Assembly: GCA_047601745.1 (NCBI GenBank)
Contig: JASGIS010000001.1
Location: 868,001-932,000, forward strand
DNA length: 64,000 nucleotides
Direction: 5' to 3'
Origin: JAKPAM01 sp047601745
GTDB taxonomy: Bacteria > Pseudomonadota > Gammaproteobacteria > Burkholderiales > Burkholderiaceae_E
Positions 49,112-58,882 of this stretch are shown here, in pieces. Both the position numbers and the translations under genes were made by a program. Below the pieces are notes generated by a model. It worked only from the letters and a program-made list of their open reading frames with translations. It did no database searches and was not told the DNA's origin. The first letter of the stretch is position 1, and each line of letters starts with the position of its first letter.

Positions 49112-49882
49112 ATGAGCGCCGTACCGCGACCAACGGGCGACGACGCGACGATCGCCGATCCGCGGCAGGCGGGCGACGGCGCGCTGGTGCTGTTCTCGGG
49201 CGGGCAGGACTCGACGACCTGCCTGGCCTGGGCGCTCGAGCGTTACGCGCGCGTCGAGACGATCGGCTTCGACTACGGGCAGCGGCACCGGATCGAACTC
49301 GATTGCCGCGAACCCGTACGCCGCGAGGTCGCGGCGCTGTCGCCGGTCTGGGCCGAGCGGCTCGGCGACGATCATCTGCTGTCGCTGCCGGTGCTCGGCA
49401 CGATCAGCGACACCGCGCTGACCCGCGAGACCGAGATCGCGATGACGGACAACGGCCTGCCGAACACCTTCGTGCCGGGCCGCAACCTGTTGTTCCTGAC
49501 GCTGGCGGCCGCGCTCGCGTACCGGCGCGGACTGGCGGCGCTGGTCGGCGGCATGTGCGAGACCGACTATTCCGGCTATCCGGACTGCCGCGACCGGACG
49601 ATGCGGGCGATGCGCGACGCGCTGTCGCTGGGCATGGACCGCGCGTACGCGATCGAGACGCCGCTGATGTGGCTGGACAAGGCGCAGACCTGGCAACTGG
49701 CGTTCGAGCTCGGCGGCCAGCCGCTGGTCGACGTGATCCGCGAGGCGACGCACACCTGCTACGTCGGCGAACGCGGCGACGCCCATCCGTGGGGCCACGG
49801 CTGCGGCCGCTGCCCGGCGTGCGAGCTGCGCGCCAAGGGTTTCGAGCGCTGGCAGCAGGGGCGCGCTGCCGCGATCGGCTGA
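49112..49882 (+). CDS. queC: 7-cyano-7-deazaguanine synthase QueC
   Basis: A 256-residue PP-loop ATPase: SGGQDS (29-34), the FVPGRNLLFLTLAAALAY motif and a C-terminal zinc site (CYVGER..., HGCGRCPACELR). It makes preQ0 from 7-carboxy-7-deazaguanine for queuosine in tRNA. It starts 10 bp after gatB and probably shares its transcript, both serving tRNA function. Its stop codon begins a 15-bp tandem repeat array. Confidence 0.97.
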   Translation: MSAVPRPTGDDATIADPRQAGDGALVLFSGGQDSTTCLAWALERYARVETIGFDYGQRHRIELDCREPVRREVAALSPVWAERLGDDHLLSLPVLGTISDTALTRETEIAMTDNGLPNTFVPGRNLLFLTLAAALAYRRGLAALVGGMCETDYSGYPDCRDRTMRAMRDALSLGMDRAYAIETPLMWLDKAQTWQLAFELGGQPLVDVIREATHTCYVGERGDAHPWGHGCGRCPACELRAKGFERWQQGRAAAIG

Positions 49883-50010
49883 GCGCGCGGCGGCTCAGCG
49901 ATCGGCAGCTTAGCGGGCGGCAGCTCGGCGATCAGCAGCTCATTGACCAGCGGGCTCGGCGACCCGCAACTCAACGACGGGCGGCTCAGAGACCGGTAGC
50001 TCAGCGACCG
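49876..50010. repeat. Nine 15-bp degenerate tandem repeats bridging two convergent stop codons
   Basis: Units of 15 bp with the core CGGCTCAGCGATCGG run from the queC stop codon (TGA 49880-49882, inside unit one) to the stop codon of the convergent DUF4124-like gene (50001-50003, inside unit nine). Units differ by 2-6 bases. No gene fits in between, and there are no spacers as in CRISPR. Confidence 0.85.
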
Positions 50011-50825
50011 GCGACCGGCTCGCGCAGCAACTGCCTGAGCCGGTCGGCATCGGCGTCGAAACGCCGGTCGACTTCTTCGATCTCGCCGCGAACGCGTTGG
50101 ATCGCCGCGTCATCGGCCAGGATGCTCTGGGCGATGATGCGGATGTTGCGCTTGGCCTCGGCGATCTGCGACGGATTCGTCAGCGTGTCCAGGTCGGCGT
50201 TCGCGCGGCTCATCTCGCGATGGCTGGCGATCATCCGGTTCTGCGCCAGCGAGATCTCGTGGTTCAGGTCGGCGATCTGCCGCCGCCGCGCCGCTTCCAG
50301 CGCCTGCAGGTTCTCGTAGGCCAGCAGCAGCGCCCGGTCGCGCGACTTTTCCTGCCGGTCGCGCAGCGCCTGCACGCGGGCCCGCTCGTCGCTGTCGGCC
50401 TTGCGCCGCAACTGCTCGGGGGTCAACGGCGCCGGGATGTTGCGGGTCGTGATGCCGTTGGCGTTCATCTCGCGCAACGGCTGGTTCGCACATTCGACGA
50501 TCGGCCGGTCGCTGCTGAGCACGCGCCCGCTGTCGTCCCGGCACGAGTACAGCGTCGTCGGCTTCTTCGCCGCGGTCTGCGCGTGCCCGGCCGGCAGCCA
50601 GGCCAGCAGCGCCAGAGCGGCCAGCAACGCGCCGATCCATCGACGGGCGGCGGTGGTCCCGGCCCCGACCCCGGCCCCGGTACCGGCGATCGGACGCCGC
50701 GCCTCGCGCCGACCGCTTCCGAATCCGCGACTCGTAAACGATCGGCGTGAGCGACCGTGCCGACCGCCGCCCCGTGCTCGAATGGGGCCAAAGCGGTCAG
50801 GATCCCGCAATGCCGATGCGACCAT
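50001..50825 (-). CDS. Exported coiled-coil protein, DUF4124-like
   Basis: A 274-residue protein. Residues about 62-82 form a signal-like hydrophobic stretch (WIGALLAALALLAWLPAGHAQ), followed by LYSCRDDSGRVLSSDRPIVEC, which fits the DUF4124 beta module, and then a long charged coiled coil (about 127-265). The first 60 residues before the signal are Arg/Gly-rich and probably not translated; a downstream GTG may be the true start, so the 5' end is uncertain. Such proteins are common periplasmic proteins of unknown function in Burkholderiales. Confidence 0.75.
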   Translation of the reverse strand: MVASALRDPDRFGPIRARGGGRHGRSRRSFTSRGFGSGRREARRPIAGTGAGVGAGTTAARRWIGALLAALALLAWLPAGHAQTAAKKPTTLYSCRDDSGRVLSSDRPIVECANQPLREMNANGITTRNIPAPLTPEQLRRKADSDERARVQALRDRQEKSRDRALLLAYENLQALEAARRRQIADLNHEISLAQNRMIASHREMSRANADLDTLTNPSQIAEAKRNIRIIAQSILADDAAIQRVRGEIEEVDRRFDADADRLRQLLREPVAGR

Positions 50826-50952
50826 CCGGCGAGTGTGTCATGCGGGCCGGATGCCGCCGCAACGGCCCGCGATGGCTGGCTCGCAAGCCGCGACGGGCGG
50901 CAAAACCCCCTGTCGCGGCGCCGCGCATTGGCCGCGAAGTCCCGGCCCGGAC

Positions 50953-51684
50953 TCAGCGGGCGGCGGCGCCCCCGGCCGGCAGCGACGACAGGTTGACGCC
51001 GTAGCGCTCCCGATAGGCGGCGATCTTCTCGCGATAAGGCATCAGTTCGCCGGTCGCGTGCGAGCCCGAGTCCAGGTACGTGAAGATGTCGTCGAGCGCC
51101 GCGATCGAGATCACCGGGATCCCGTAGTCGCGCTCGACCTCCTGAACGGCCGACAGCGCGCTGACCTGCTCGGCATCGCCGCCGCGCTCGCAGCGGTCGA
51201 GCGCGATCAGCACGGCGGCCGGTGTTGCGCCGGCGTCACGGATCAGGCGCACCGATTCGCGCACCGACGTGCCGGCCGAGATCACGTCGTCGACGATGAC
51301 GACCCGGCCCTGCAGCGGCGCACCGATGACGTTGCCGCCCTCGCCGTGGTCCTTGGCTTCCTTGCGGTTGTACGCGAACGCGACGTTGCGCTCCTTGCGC
51401 CACAACGCGACCGCCACCGTGCTGACCAGCGGAATTCCCTTGTAGGCCGGACCGAACAGCATGTCGAACTGGATGTGGCCGGCCTTCTCGGCATCGAGCA
51501 GGGTGCGCGCGTAGAACTCGGCCAGGCGCCCGAGCCGCGCGCCGTCGTGGAACAACCCGGCATTGAAGAAATACGGGCTGAGCCGACCGGCCTTGGTCTT
51601 GAATTCACCGAAGCGCAGCACGCCGCTGTCCATCGCGAAGCGGATAAACTCCGTACGCAAATATTCTCTGAGTTCCTGGCTCAC
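50953..51684 (-). CDS. pyrE: Orotate phosphoribosyltransferase
   Basis: A PyrE with FGEFKTKAGRLSPYFFNAGLF, the GPAYKGIPLV loop and the PRPP motif VVIVDDVISAGTS. It turns orotate and PRPP into OMP in pyrimidine synthesis. I use the GTG at 51684 because AGGGG lies 6 nt upstream and the length then fits relatives; an in-frame ATG at 51705 would leave only 11 bp to the divergent xthA ATG. About 243 aa, with a short Ala-rich end. Confidence 0.95.
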   Translation of the reverse strand: MSQELREYLRTEFIRFAMDSGVLRFGEFKTKAGRLSPYFFNAGLFHDGARLGRLAEFYARTLLDAEKAGHIQFDMLFGPAYKGIPLVSTVAVALWRKERNVAFAYNRKEAKDHGEGGNVIGAPLQGRVVIVDDVISAGTSVRESVRLIRDAGATPAAVLIALDRCERGGDAEQVSALSAVQEVERDYGIPVISIAALDDIFTYLDSGSHATGELMPYREKIAAYRERYGVNLSSLPAGGAAAR

Positions 51685-51716
51685 CAAAGTCCCCTGCAAA
51701 GGCATCGACCGGCGTC

Positions 51717-52505
51717 ATGATACGGATCATCACCCTGAACCTGAACGGCATTCGCTCGGCCACCCGCAAGGGCTGGCTCGATTGGGTGGGCAGGCAATCG
51801 GCCGACATCGTCTGCGTGCAGGAGGTCAAGGCGCAGGACAAGGATCTGGACGACAGCATGCGCTCGCTGCCCAGCGACCGCGGGCCGCTGACCGGCTATT
51901 TCCATCTGGCCGAGAAAAAGGGTTATAGCGGCGTGGGCCTGTACACGCGGATCGAGCCGCTGTCGGTGCGTTATGGATTCGGCGACGAGGAGTTCGACAG
52001 GGAAGGCCGCTACGTCGAGGCCGACTTCGGCTCGTTCGCGGTCATCTCGCTGTACCTGCCGTCGGGCTCCAGCTCAGAAGAGCGGCTGGCCGCCAAGTTC
52101 CGCTTCATGGAGCGCTTCCGCCCGCACCTGGCCGCGCTGGCCGTCTGCGGCCGCCAGATCGTGATCTGCGGCGACATCAACATCGCGCACAAGGAAATCG
52201 ACCTGAAGAACTGGAAGTCCAACCAGAAGAACTCGGGCTTCCTGCCCGAGGAGCGCGCGTGGCTCAGCGGCGTGTTCGACGAGCTGGATTTCGTCGACGT
52301 GTTCCGCCAGCTCGATCCGCGGCCCGAGCAATACACGTGGTGGAGCAATCGCGGACAGGCCTGGGCCAAGAACGTGGGCTGGCGCCTGGACTACCAGATC
52401 GCCACGCCGGGCATCGCCGCCACCGCCCGCCGGGTCGAGATCTTCATCGCCGAACGCTTCTCGGATCACGCGCCGGTCACGATCGACTATGCGTTCGAGC
52501 GCTGA
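51717..52505 (+). CDS. xthA: Exodeoxyribonuclease III family nuclease
   Basis: A 262-residue Xth/AP endonuclease: ITLNLNGIRSA with the active Asn, CVQEVKAQD with the metal Glu, GDINIAH, WRLDYQIAT and the final SDHAPV His. It cuts at abasic sites and removes 3' blocks in base excision repair. It diverges from pyrE with 32 bp between starts and overlaps the ampG start by 17 bp. Confidence 0.96.
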   Translation: MIRIITLNLNGIRSATRKGWLDWVGRQSADIVCVQEVKAQDKDLDDSMRSLPSDRGPLTGYFHLAEKKGYSGVGLYTRIEPLSVRYGFGDEEFDREGRYVEADFGSFAVISLYLPSGSSSEERLAAKFRFMERFRPHLAALAVCGRQIVICGDINIAHKEIDLKNWKSNQKNSGFLPEERAWLSGVFDELDFVDVFRQLDPRPEQYTWWSNRGQAWAKNVGWRLDYQIATPGIAATARRVEIFIAERFSDHAPVTIDYAFER

Positions 52506-53997
52506 CGCGGCGTCGCGCCCCGCGCGCGAGCCGTTGACGCGGCAGTACCTGCAGGTCTTCGCCAATCCGCGCATCGCGGCGATGCTGCTGCTCGGCTTCG
52601 CCAGCGGGCTGCCGCTGGCGTTGTCGACCGGCACGCTGCAGGCCTGGCTGACCGTCGAGGGCCTGGACATCAGGACGATCGGTTTCTTCGCGCTGGCCGG
52701 CCTGCCCTATACGTTCAAGTTCGTCTGGGCGCCGCTGCTCGACCGCTTCGAACCGCGGCTCGGCGGCAGCCAGGGCTCGCGCCGCAAGGGCTGGCTGCTG
52801 CTGACGCAGCTCGGCCTGGCCGCGGCCTGCTGGGCGATGGCCACGCTCGATCCGCGCGATTCGATCGGCCTTGTCGGCCTGTGCGCGGTCGTCATCGCGT
52901 TCCTGTCGGCGTCGCAGGACGTGGCGTTCGACGCTTATCGCAACGACCTGCTGCCGGCCGACGAGCGCGGCGCCGGCGCGGCGGTCTCGGTGCTCGGTTA
53001 CCGGCTGGCGATGCTGGTCTCGGGCGGGCTGGCGCTGATCATCGCCGACCAGTGGATCGGCTGGCCGGCGACGTACCGGGTAATGACCGGCGTGTTCGTG
53101 CTGCTGGCGGTCGCGACGCTGTTCGTGCCCGCGGTCGACAGCCGCTGGCGCCCGACCAGCGACGCGCGCCGCGAGCTGATCGGCTTCGTCGCGATGGTCG
53201 CCGCCGGCGCGCTGGCCTGGTTCGTGCTGCGCGCGCTGCCCTGGCCGCTGCTGGTCGGCGAGGCGGCCGGCAACCGCTTCGCGGCGCTGGCCATCGATAC
53301 GCTGACGATGCTGGCCGCCGGGTTGGCCGCGCTGTTCGCGGCGCGCGCGGTCGGCTTTCCGTCGTTCGTCGAGCCGTGGAACGCGTTCTTCTCGCAGCGC
53401 CATGCCGCGTGGCTGCTCGCGCTGATCGTGCTGTACAAGCTCGGCGACGCGTTCGCCGGCGCGTTGTCGACGACGTTCCTGATCCGCGGCGCCGGCTTCT
53501 CGCCGGCCGAGGTCGGTACCGTCAACAAGGTGTTCGGCCTGATCGCGACGATCGTCGGCGCGCTGGTCGGCGGCATCTGGCTGGCCCGCCGCCCGCTGTT
53601 CGAATCGCTGCTGGTGTTCGGCGTGCTGCAGGCGGTGTCCAACCTCGGCTACTGGGTGCTGTCGGTGCTGCCCAAGCACTTCGGCCTGATGGCGGCGGCG
53701 ATCGGGCTCGAGAACCTGTGCGGCGGCATGGGCACGGCGGCTTTCGTCGCGTTCCTGATGGCGTTGACCGACAAGCGCTTCTCGGCCGCGCAATACGCGC
53801 TGCTGTCGGCGCTGTCGGCGGTCGGCCGCGTCTACGTGGGCCCGGCCTCGGGCGTGCTGGTCGAGGCGTTCGGCTGGCCGACGTTCTTCATGCTGACCGT
53901 CGCGGCGGCGCTGCCCGGATTGCTGCTGCTGCTGCTGCTCAGGCGCACGATCGACCGGATCAGCCAGCCCGTCGTCTCCGCGAGCGAGGCCGGCTGA
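52489..53997 (+). CDS. ampG: AmpG-family muropeptide permease
   Basis: A 502-residue MFS protein of the AmpG family: LLLGFASGLPLALSTGTLQAWL in helix 1, GLPYTFKFVWAPLLDRF and SASQDVAFDAYRND. AmpG imports anhydro-muropeptides for wall recycling. The ATG at 52489 lies inside the end of xthA; coupling of translation is likely. Length is a little over the family mean. Confidence 0.92.
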   Translation: MRSSADAASRPAREPLTRQYLQVFANPRIAAMLLLGFASGLPLALSTGTLQAWLTVEGLDIRTIGFFALAGLPYTFKFVWAPLLDRFEPRLGGSQGSRRKGWLLLTQLGLAAACWAMATLDPRDSIGLVGLCAVVIAFLSASQDVAFDAYRNDLLPADERGAGAAVSVLGYRLAMLVSGGLALIIADQWIGWPATYRVMTGVFVLLAVATLFVPAVDSRWRPTSDARRELIGFVAMVAAGALAWFVLRALPWPLLVGEAAGNRFAALAIDTLTMLAAGLAALFAARAVGFPSFVEPWNAFFSQRHAAWLLALIVLYKLGDAFAGALSTTFLIRGAGFSPAEVGTVNKVFGLIATIVGALVGGIWLARRPLFESLLVFGVLQAVSNLGYWVLSVLPKHFGLMAAAIGLENLCGGMGTAAFVAFLMALTDKRFSAAQYALLSALSAVGRVYVGPASGVLVEAFGWPTFFMLTVAAALPGLLLLLLLRRTIDRISQPVVSASEAG

Positions 53998-54013
53998 GCG
54001 CTCTCGTCAGAGC

Positions 54014-54065
54014 CTGAGAGTTTTCGGCCGAGCCCGAAAGACGGGCATGGACGAAAGACTCTCAG
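54014..54065. terminator. Long inverted repeat between convergent ampG and DUF3443 genes
   Basis: CTGAGAGT (54014-54021) pairs with ACTCTCAG (54058-54065), and the inner TTTCG/CGAAA continues the stem. The 3' arm contains the stop codon of the minus-strand gene. It could end transcripts from both sides. Confidence 0.55.
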
Positions 54066-55351
54066 TAAGCGATCCAGGGGCCCGCGACGCCGCCGACCAC
54101 GTTGGTGGCGGCGCCTCCGTCACCCTCGAACGCCGTGTACACGCTGCGTCCGAAGAAGAACGGCGCGCCGAAGTCGAAGCTGCTGGCCAGCGACGAGGTC
54201 GCGCCGAACCCGTCGAACACGTCGTTGCGCCAGTTGGCCTGGTGGGTCGTGTAGGCGTTGACCAGCGAAAAGCTGACCGTATTGGCGACGCCATTGGCGC
54301 CGGTGACCGTCGCGCTGATGTTCTGCGTCGCCAGCGGACAGTAGAAGCGATCGTAGTCGCCGGCCGTGCACTGCGGGATCGACGAGTCGTTGAAGAAATA
54401 GAAGTTCGACCCGGTATCGAAGAAGCTGTTGCTCAGCGCCTTGCCCTGGTAGGTCGCGGTCAGGTAGCCGGTCGTCGGCGACAGCGTCAGGATCGGCGTC
54501 GTCGTGGCCAGCGCGTTGTTGCCGCGCGTGTTGATCCCGAGGATCAGCGCGCCGGTGGCCTTGGACGCGCCGCCGGTCGGCACGCTGGGCAGCGTGACGA
54601 TGACGCCGTTGTTGTCGCCGGCCAGCCGGGCGACCGGGTTGTTCACCTGGTCGGCGAGCGCGACCGGCGTCTTGACGCAGCCGTCGGCCGGGCACCGGAA
54701 GTAGTAGCTGGACGACGCCGCCGCCGCGCACTGCGAGCCGCAATCCTGCAGGAAGGTGCTGATGCCCAGGATGCCGTTGGCGCCGAACTCCGCGACGGTG
54801 TTCTGGTACGGACCCGGGCAGTCGCTGCCAGGCAGCGTCGCCGAGGTCTCGTCGCCGATCAGGTGCACCGGCACCGACGACAGCAGTTCGCCGCCGAGTT
54901 CGACGTCCAGCTTGGCCAGCCGTCCCCAGACCGTGCCGTCGACGTACGCGAAGCATTCGGCCAGTTGCTCGCCGGCCGCGTTGGTGTGCCGGGCGGGCGC
55001 CACCGAGGCGTTCAGCACCGACGAGATCAGGCGCAGGCCGGTCGAGCCGGTGTCGAGCAGGATGTGGTCGATCGTCTGGCACTGCGTCGTGCTGCCGGGC
55101 GTGCAGATCTTCAAGGACACGAACGGTACGTTGACCGCGTTGCCCGACGGGCCGCCGTCGATGACGACCGGCACGACGTTGATCGCCGCCGGCGTATTCG
55201 TCGATACCTCGGGTCCCTGGCCGCTGCCGCCGTGGTCGTCGTTCCAGGATTCGCCGCCGCACGCGGCCAGCAGGACGGTCAGGCCGACCAGCGCCAGCGC
55301 ACGCGCGCAGCCGTGCCGCCACCGCGAAGCGGTCGTCATCGCATTCTTCAT
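54062..55351 (-). CDS. DUF3443 lipoprotein with pepsin-like double DTGS motif
   Basis: A 429-residue lipoprotein (lipobox LLAAC, Cys31) of the DUF3443 family, whose function is not established. Two lobes are visible: D100-TGST in HILLDTGSTGLRLI and D312-TGS in SFFDTGSNFYFF, with NGILGI at 192-197 and GAPFFFGRSVYTAFE near 395-409. These four elements come in the same order as in bilobal pepsin-type aspartic peptidases (two catalytic DTG loops, DGILGL, and the terminal ILGDxFxRxxYxVFD). An outer-membrane-anchored aspartic peptidase or a pseudo-enzyme is therefore inferred. Start ATG overlaps the DUF2844 gene stop. Confidence 0.85.
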   Translation of the reverse strand: MKNAMTTASRWRHGCARALALVGLTVLLAACGGESWNDDHGGSGQGPEVSTNTPAAINVVPVVIDGGPSGNAVNVPFVSLKICTPGSTTQCQTIDHILLDTGSTGLRLISSVLNASVAPARHTNAAGEQLAECFAYVDGTVWGRLAKLDVELGGELLSSVPVHLIGDETSATLPGSDCPGPYQNTVAEFGANGILGISTFLQDCGSQCAAAASSSYYFRCPADGCVKTPVALADQVNNPVARLAGDNNGVIVTLPSVPTGGASKATGALILGINTRGNNALATTTPILTLSPTTGYLTATYQGKALSNSFFDTGSNFYFFNDSSIPQCTAGDYDRFYCPLATQNISATVTGANGVANTVSFSLVNAYTTHQANWRNDVFDGFGATSSLASSFDFGAPFFFGRSVYTAFEGDGGAATNVVGGVAGPWIAY

Positions 55352-55833
55352 TGCAGAGTCTCCAGATCGACGTTGGCCGGCAGCAGCGACGGCACGTACG
55401 CGCGCCCCTTGAAGCTGCGCATCCGTCCGCCCGATTCGACGACCAGCGCATCGGCCTGCATCTGCACCGGTCCGCGCAGCCCCTGCTGGCGCCGCTGCTT
55501 CAGATAGTCCGCGTACCGCGAATAGTAGTCGCCGAACAGCGCCGGCAGATCCGGCATCTGCGGCCCGTCCCAGGCCACGCAGAACACGACGCCCTTGCCG
55601 TCCACGTATTCGCGGACGGCGGTACCCGCCGGCGTACGGCTTTCCTGGATCCGGTATGCATCGGCGCCGGCGCCGGCCGAGCGGACCGTGACCGCCGGCG
55701 CGGCCGTCGCGCCGGCGTCGGCGGCCGGCGCGGAGGCCGACGCGCTGGGCGCCCCGCCGAGCACGGCCAGGGCCGGCGCGCAGGCGAGCGCGCCGGCCAG
55801 ACCGGCGGCCAACGAGAAAGTCGACAGCTTCAT
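55348..55833 (-). CDS. DUF2844 secreted protein
   Basis: A 161-residue protein with a signal peptide (MKLSTFSLAAGLAGALACAP...), then a DUF2844 domain (VREYVDGKGVVFCVAWDGPQMPDLPALFGDYY...). GGAGG precedes ATG 55833. DUF2844 genes typically stand next to DUF3443 genes; here they overlap by 4 nt, so the proteins likely act together in the envelope. Because the partner looks like a peptidase, this one could be its inhibitor, chaperone or substrate (inference). Confidence 0.85.
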   Translation of the reverse strand: MKLSTFSLAAGLAGALACAPALAVLGGAPSASASAPAADAGATAAPAVTVRSAGAGADAYRIQESRTPAGTAVREYVDGKGVVFCVAWDGPQMPDLPALFGDYYSRYADYLKQRRQQGLRGPVQMQADALVVESGGRMRSFKGRAYVPSLLPANVDLETLQ

Positions 55834-56026
55834 GGACGATGTGCCTCCATTGTTGAATCCGATTCGATTGGTGCTGCGTCGCCCGGCGCGCGCTTCCCTG
55901 GCAAGCGATTGTCGCCGAACGGCGTTTCCGGCCGGTGTCCGCGGCTTCGCGGCGCCGACCGTTCGTCGGCCCGCCGCCTCCGCCGGATCAGCGGCCGGCC
56001 GCCGTGCCGTTCCGCGGCGCGCCCGC

Positions 56027-57403
56027 TCATGCCGCGGCCGCACTGCCCGATTCGCGCGCCGCCAGCGCCAGCCCGGCCGCGATCGAGAAGAACTCGTCGC
56101 CGCTGGACAGGCGCTGCGCGCCGAAGCGCGTCGCGAACAGGTCGCGGACCGCCGGGATCAGCGACGAACCGCCGGTCAGGAAGACCCGGTCGACGCGGCC
56201 GGGCGGCAGGTCCGCGTCGGCGAGCATCGCGTCGACGCAGCCGGCCAGCGTCCGCAGCTCGGGCGCGATCCAGCGCTCGAAGTCCGCGCGCGCCAGCGCC
56301 GCCTCGATGTCGATCGGCCCGGCCCGCAGCCGCAGCGTCGCCGACTCGGCCCGCGACAACTGCGCCTTGGCCTCGGTCACCGCCGCGTGCAGCTCGAAAC
56401 CCAGCTCGTTGTCCAGCAGGTACATGAAGCGCTCGATCGCCTGCGGATCGGCGGCGGTCACGCGGATGTCCTGCAACTCCTTCAGCGTCTGGCGCGTGCG
56501 CATCATCGACAACCGGTGCCAGGCCGACAGCGATTCGTAGTAGTGGCCCGGCACCGCCAGCGCCTGGCCCGACATCCCGCGGTACGTGCTGCCCAGCCCC
56601 AGCAGCGGGCTGACCACGTGCTCGACGATCCGCTGGTCGAACGCATCACCGGCGATGCCGACGCCGGCCTGCGCGATCACGTCGATCGCCGGCGTCGCGC
56701 CGGCATCGGCATCGGCATCGGCGCCGCCCGCACCGGTTACCCGCAGCAGCGTGAAGTCGCTGGTGCCGCCGCCGAAGTCGGCGACCAGGCAGACCTGGGT
56801 GCCGCGCACCGAGCGCGCGTAGTGATGGGCGGCCGCCTGCGGCTCGGGGATGAAGGTCACCGACGCGAAGCCGACGCGCGCGTAGGCCTGTTCGAGCCGC
56901 CGCAGCGCCAGCGCCTCGTCCGCCTGCTGGCCGACGAAGCGCACCGGCCGGCCGCACCAGGCCGCCGGCCCGAGCGGACCGACCGACAGCTCGGCGCCGC
57001 GCCGCAGGCCGCGCAGCAGCAGCGTGATCAGGTCGACGATCGTATAACGCTGGCCGAACATCACCGTGCTCTCGAAGCCCGGGCTCGCGACGAAGGACTT
57101 GACCGACTGGATCAGCCGCGAGTCCGCGCCGTGCGTGCGGAACGCCTCGATCGCGTCGGGGCCGGCGGCCGCGCGGATCGTCCCCGGCGGGCCGTCGTCG
57201 TCGGGCCACAGGCACAGCAGCGAACGGAAGCTCGCATCGTCGCGCGCCGCGCCGTAGCGGGCGACGCGGGCCGGCTCGGCGCGATCCGGATCGGCGACGG
57301 CGACGACGCTGTTGGTCGTGCCGAAGTCGATGCCGACGAAACGGGCCGGCGATCGTCGATCGGACGATGCCGCGGGAGGAATCGAGGAGGAAAGTCCGGA
57401 CAT
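56027..57403 (-). CDS. Hsp70-family ATPase, YegD-like
   Basis: A 458-residue actin-like ATPase with GIDFGTTNSVVAVAD (phosphate 1), VADFGGGTSDFTLL (phosphate 2) and VFLTGGSSLIPAV (adenosine). It lacks the DnaK peptide-binding domain, as YegD does. Its role is unknown. ATG 57403 is chosen; the upstream ATG at 57433 would lie in the divergent gene's leader. Only 39 bp separate it from the CoA-transferase start. Confidence 0.9.
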   Translation of the reverse strand: MSGLSSSIPPAASSDRRSPARFVGIDFGTTNSVVAVADPDRAEPARVARYGAARDDASFRSLLCLWPDDDGPPGTIRAAAGPDAIEAFRTHGADSRLIQSVKSFVASPGFESTVMFGQRYTIVDLITLLLRGLRRGAELSVGPLGPAAWCGRPVRFVGQQADEALALRRLEQAYARVGFASVTFIPEPQAAAHHYARSVRGTQVCLVADFGGGTSDFTLLRVTGAGGADADADAGATPAIDVIAQAGVGIAGDAFDQRIVEHVVSPLLGLGSTYRGMSGQALAVPGHYYESLSAWHRLSMMRTRQTLKELQDIRVTAADPQAIERFMYLLDNELGFELHAAVTEAKAQLSRAESATLRLRAGPIDIEAALARADFERWIAPELRTLAGCVDAMLADADLPPGRVDRVFLTGGSSLIPAVRDLFATRFGAQRLSSGDEFFSIAAGLALAARESGSAAAA

Positions 57404-57442
57404 CGGAAGATAATGGCATATGCGCCCAATCACGGAGACTCC

Positions 57443-58120
57443 ATGATCGACAAGATCGTCGCCACCACCGCCGAAGCCCTGGCCGGCATCCAGGACGGCG
57501 CCACCCTCCTCATCAGCGGCTTCGGCGGCGCCGGCATCCCGGACGAACTGACGCAGGCGCTGATCGAGCAGGGCGCGCGCGAGCTGACCGTCGTCAACAA
57601 CAACGCCGGCAACGGCGACACCGGCCTGGCCGCGCTGCTCAAGGCCGGGCGCGTGCGCAAGATCCTGTGCTCGTTTCCGCGCCAGGCCGATTCATGGGTG
57701 TTCGACGAGCTGTACCACGCCGGCAGGATCGAACTCGAACTCGTCCCGCAGGGCAACCTGGCCGAGCGGATCCGCGCGGCCGGCGCCGGCATCGGCGCGT
57801 TCTTCACGCCGACCGGCTACGGCACCGACCTGGCCCGGGGCAAGGAGACACGCGAGATCGATGGCCGCCAGTACGTGCTCGAATACCCGATCCACGGCGA
57901 CTACGCGCTGATCAAGGCGCAGGCCGGCGACCGCTGGGGCAACCTGACGTACCGCAAGGCGGCGCGCAATTTCGGACCGGTGATGGCGATGGCCGCGCGC
58001 TGCACGATCGCGCAGGTCGAGCACACGGTCGAACTCGGCGAGCTCGACCCCGAGACGATCGTCACGCCCGGCATCTTCGTGCACCGCGTCGTCGCCGTCG
58101 GCCGGGGACATCGGCCTTAG
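57443..58120 (+). CDS. scoA: 3-oxoacid CoA-transferase subunit A
   Basis: A 225-residue alpha subunit: GATLLISGFGGAGIPDELTQALI at the start, VVNNNAGNGDTGLAAL, and TPTGYGTDLARGKETREIDG. It forms an enzyme with the following gene that moves CoA from succinyl-CoA to acetoacetate or 3-oxoadipate (the motifs do not separate ScoAB from PcaIJ). GGAG precedes ATG 57443. Its TAG opens an 11-bp tandem repeat. Confidence 0.93.
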   Translation: MIDKIVATTAEALAGIQDGATLLISGFGGAGIPDELTQALIEQGARELTVVNNNAGNGDTGLAALLKAGRVRKILCSFPRQADSWVFDELYHAGRIELELVPQGNLAERIRAAGAGIGAFFTPTGYGTDLARGKETREIDGRQYVLEYPIHGDYALIKAQAGDRWGNLTYRKAARNFGPVMAMAARCTIAQVEHTVELGELDPETIVTPGIFVHRVVAVGRGHRP

Positions 58121-58147
58121 TGCATCCTTAGTATCTCCTTAGCCGAT
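58115..58147. repeat. Three 11-bp tandem repeats starting at the scoA stop codon
   Basis: CCTTAG recurs at 58115, 58126 and 58137, exactly 11 bp apart, each followed by five variable bases. The first copy includes the scoA TAG (58118-58120). Confidence 0.8.
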
Positions 58148-58186
58148 CCTGCCGCCCCGTTCCCAGCCCTATTCGCGGAAACGACC

Positions 58187-58878
<692 letters not shown>

Positions 58879-58882
<4 letters not shown>

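Noticed and set aside
49876..50010. CRISPR array
   Set aside because: Units are contiguous, 15 bp and degenerate; no unique spacers and no cas genes.
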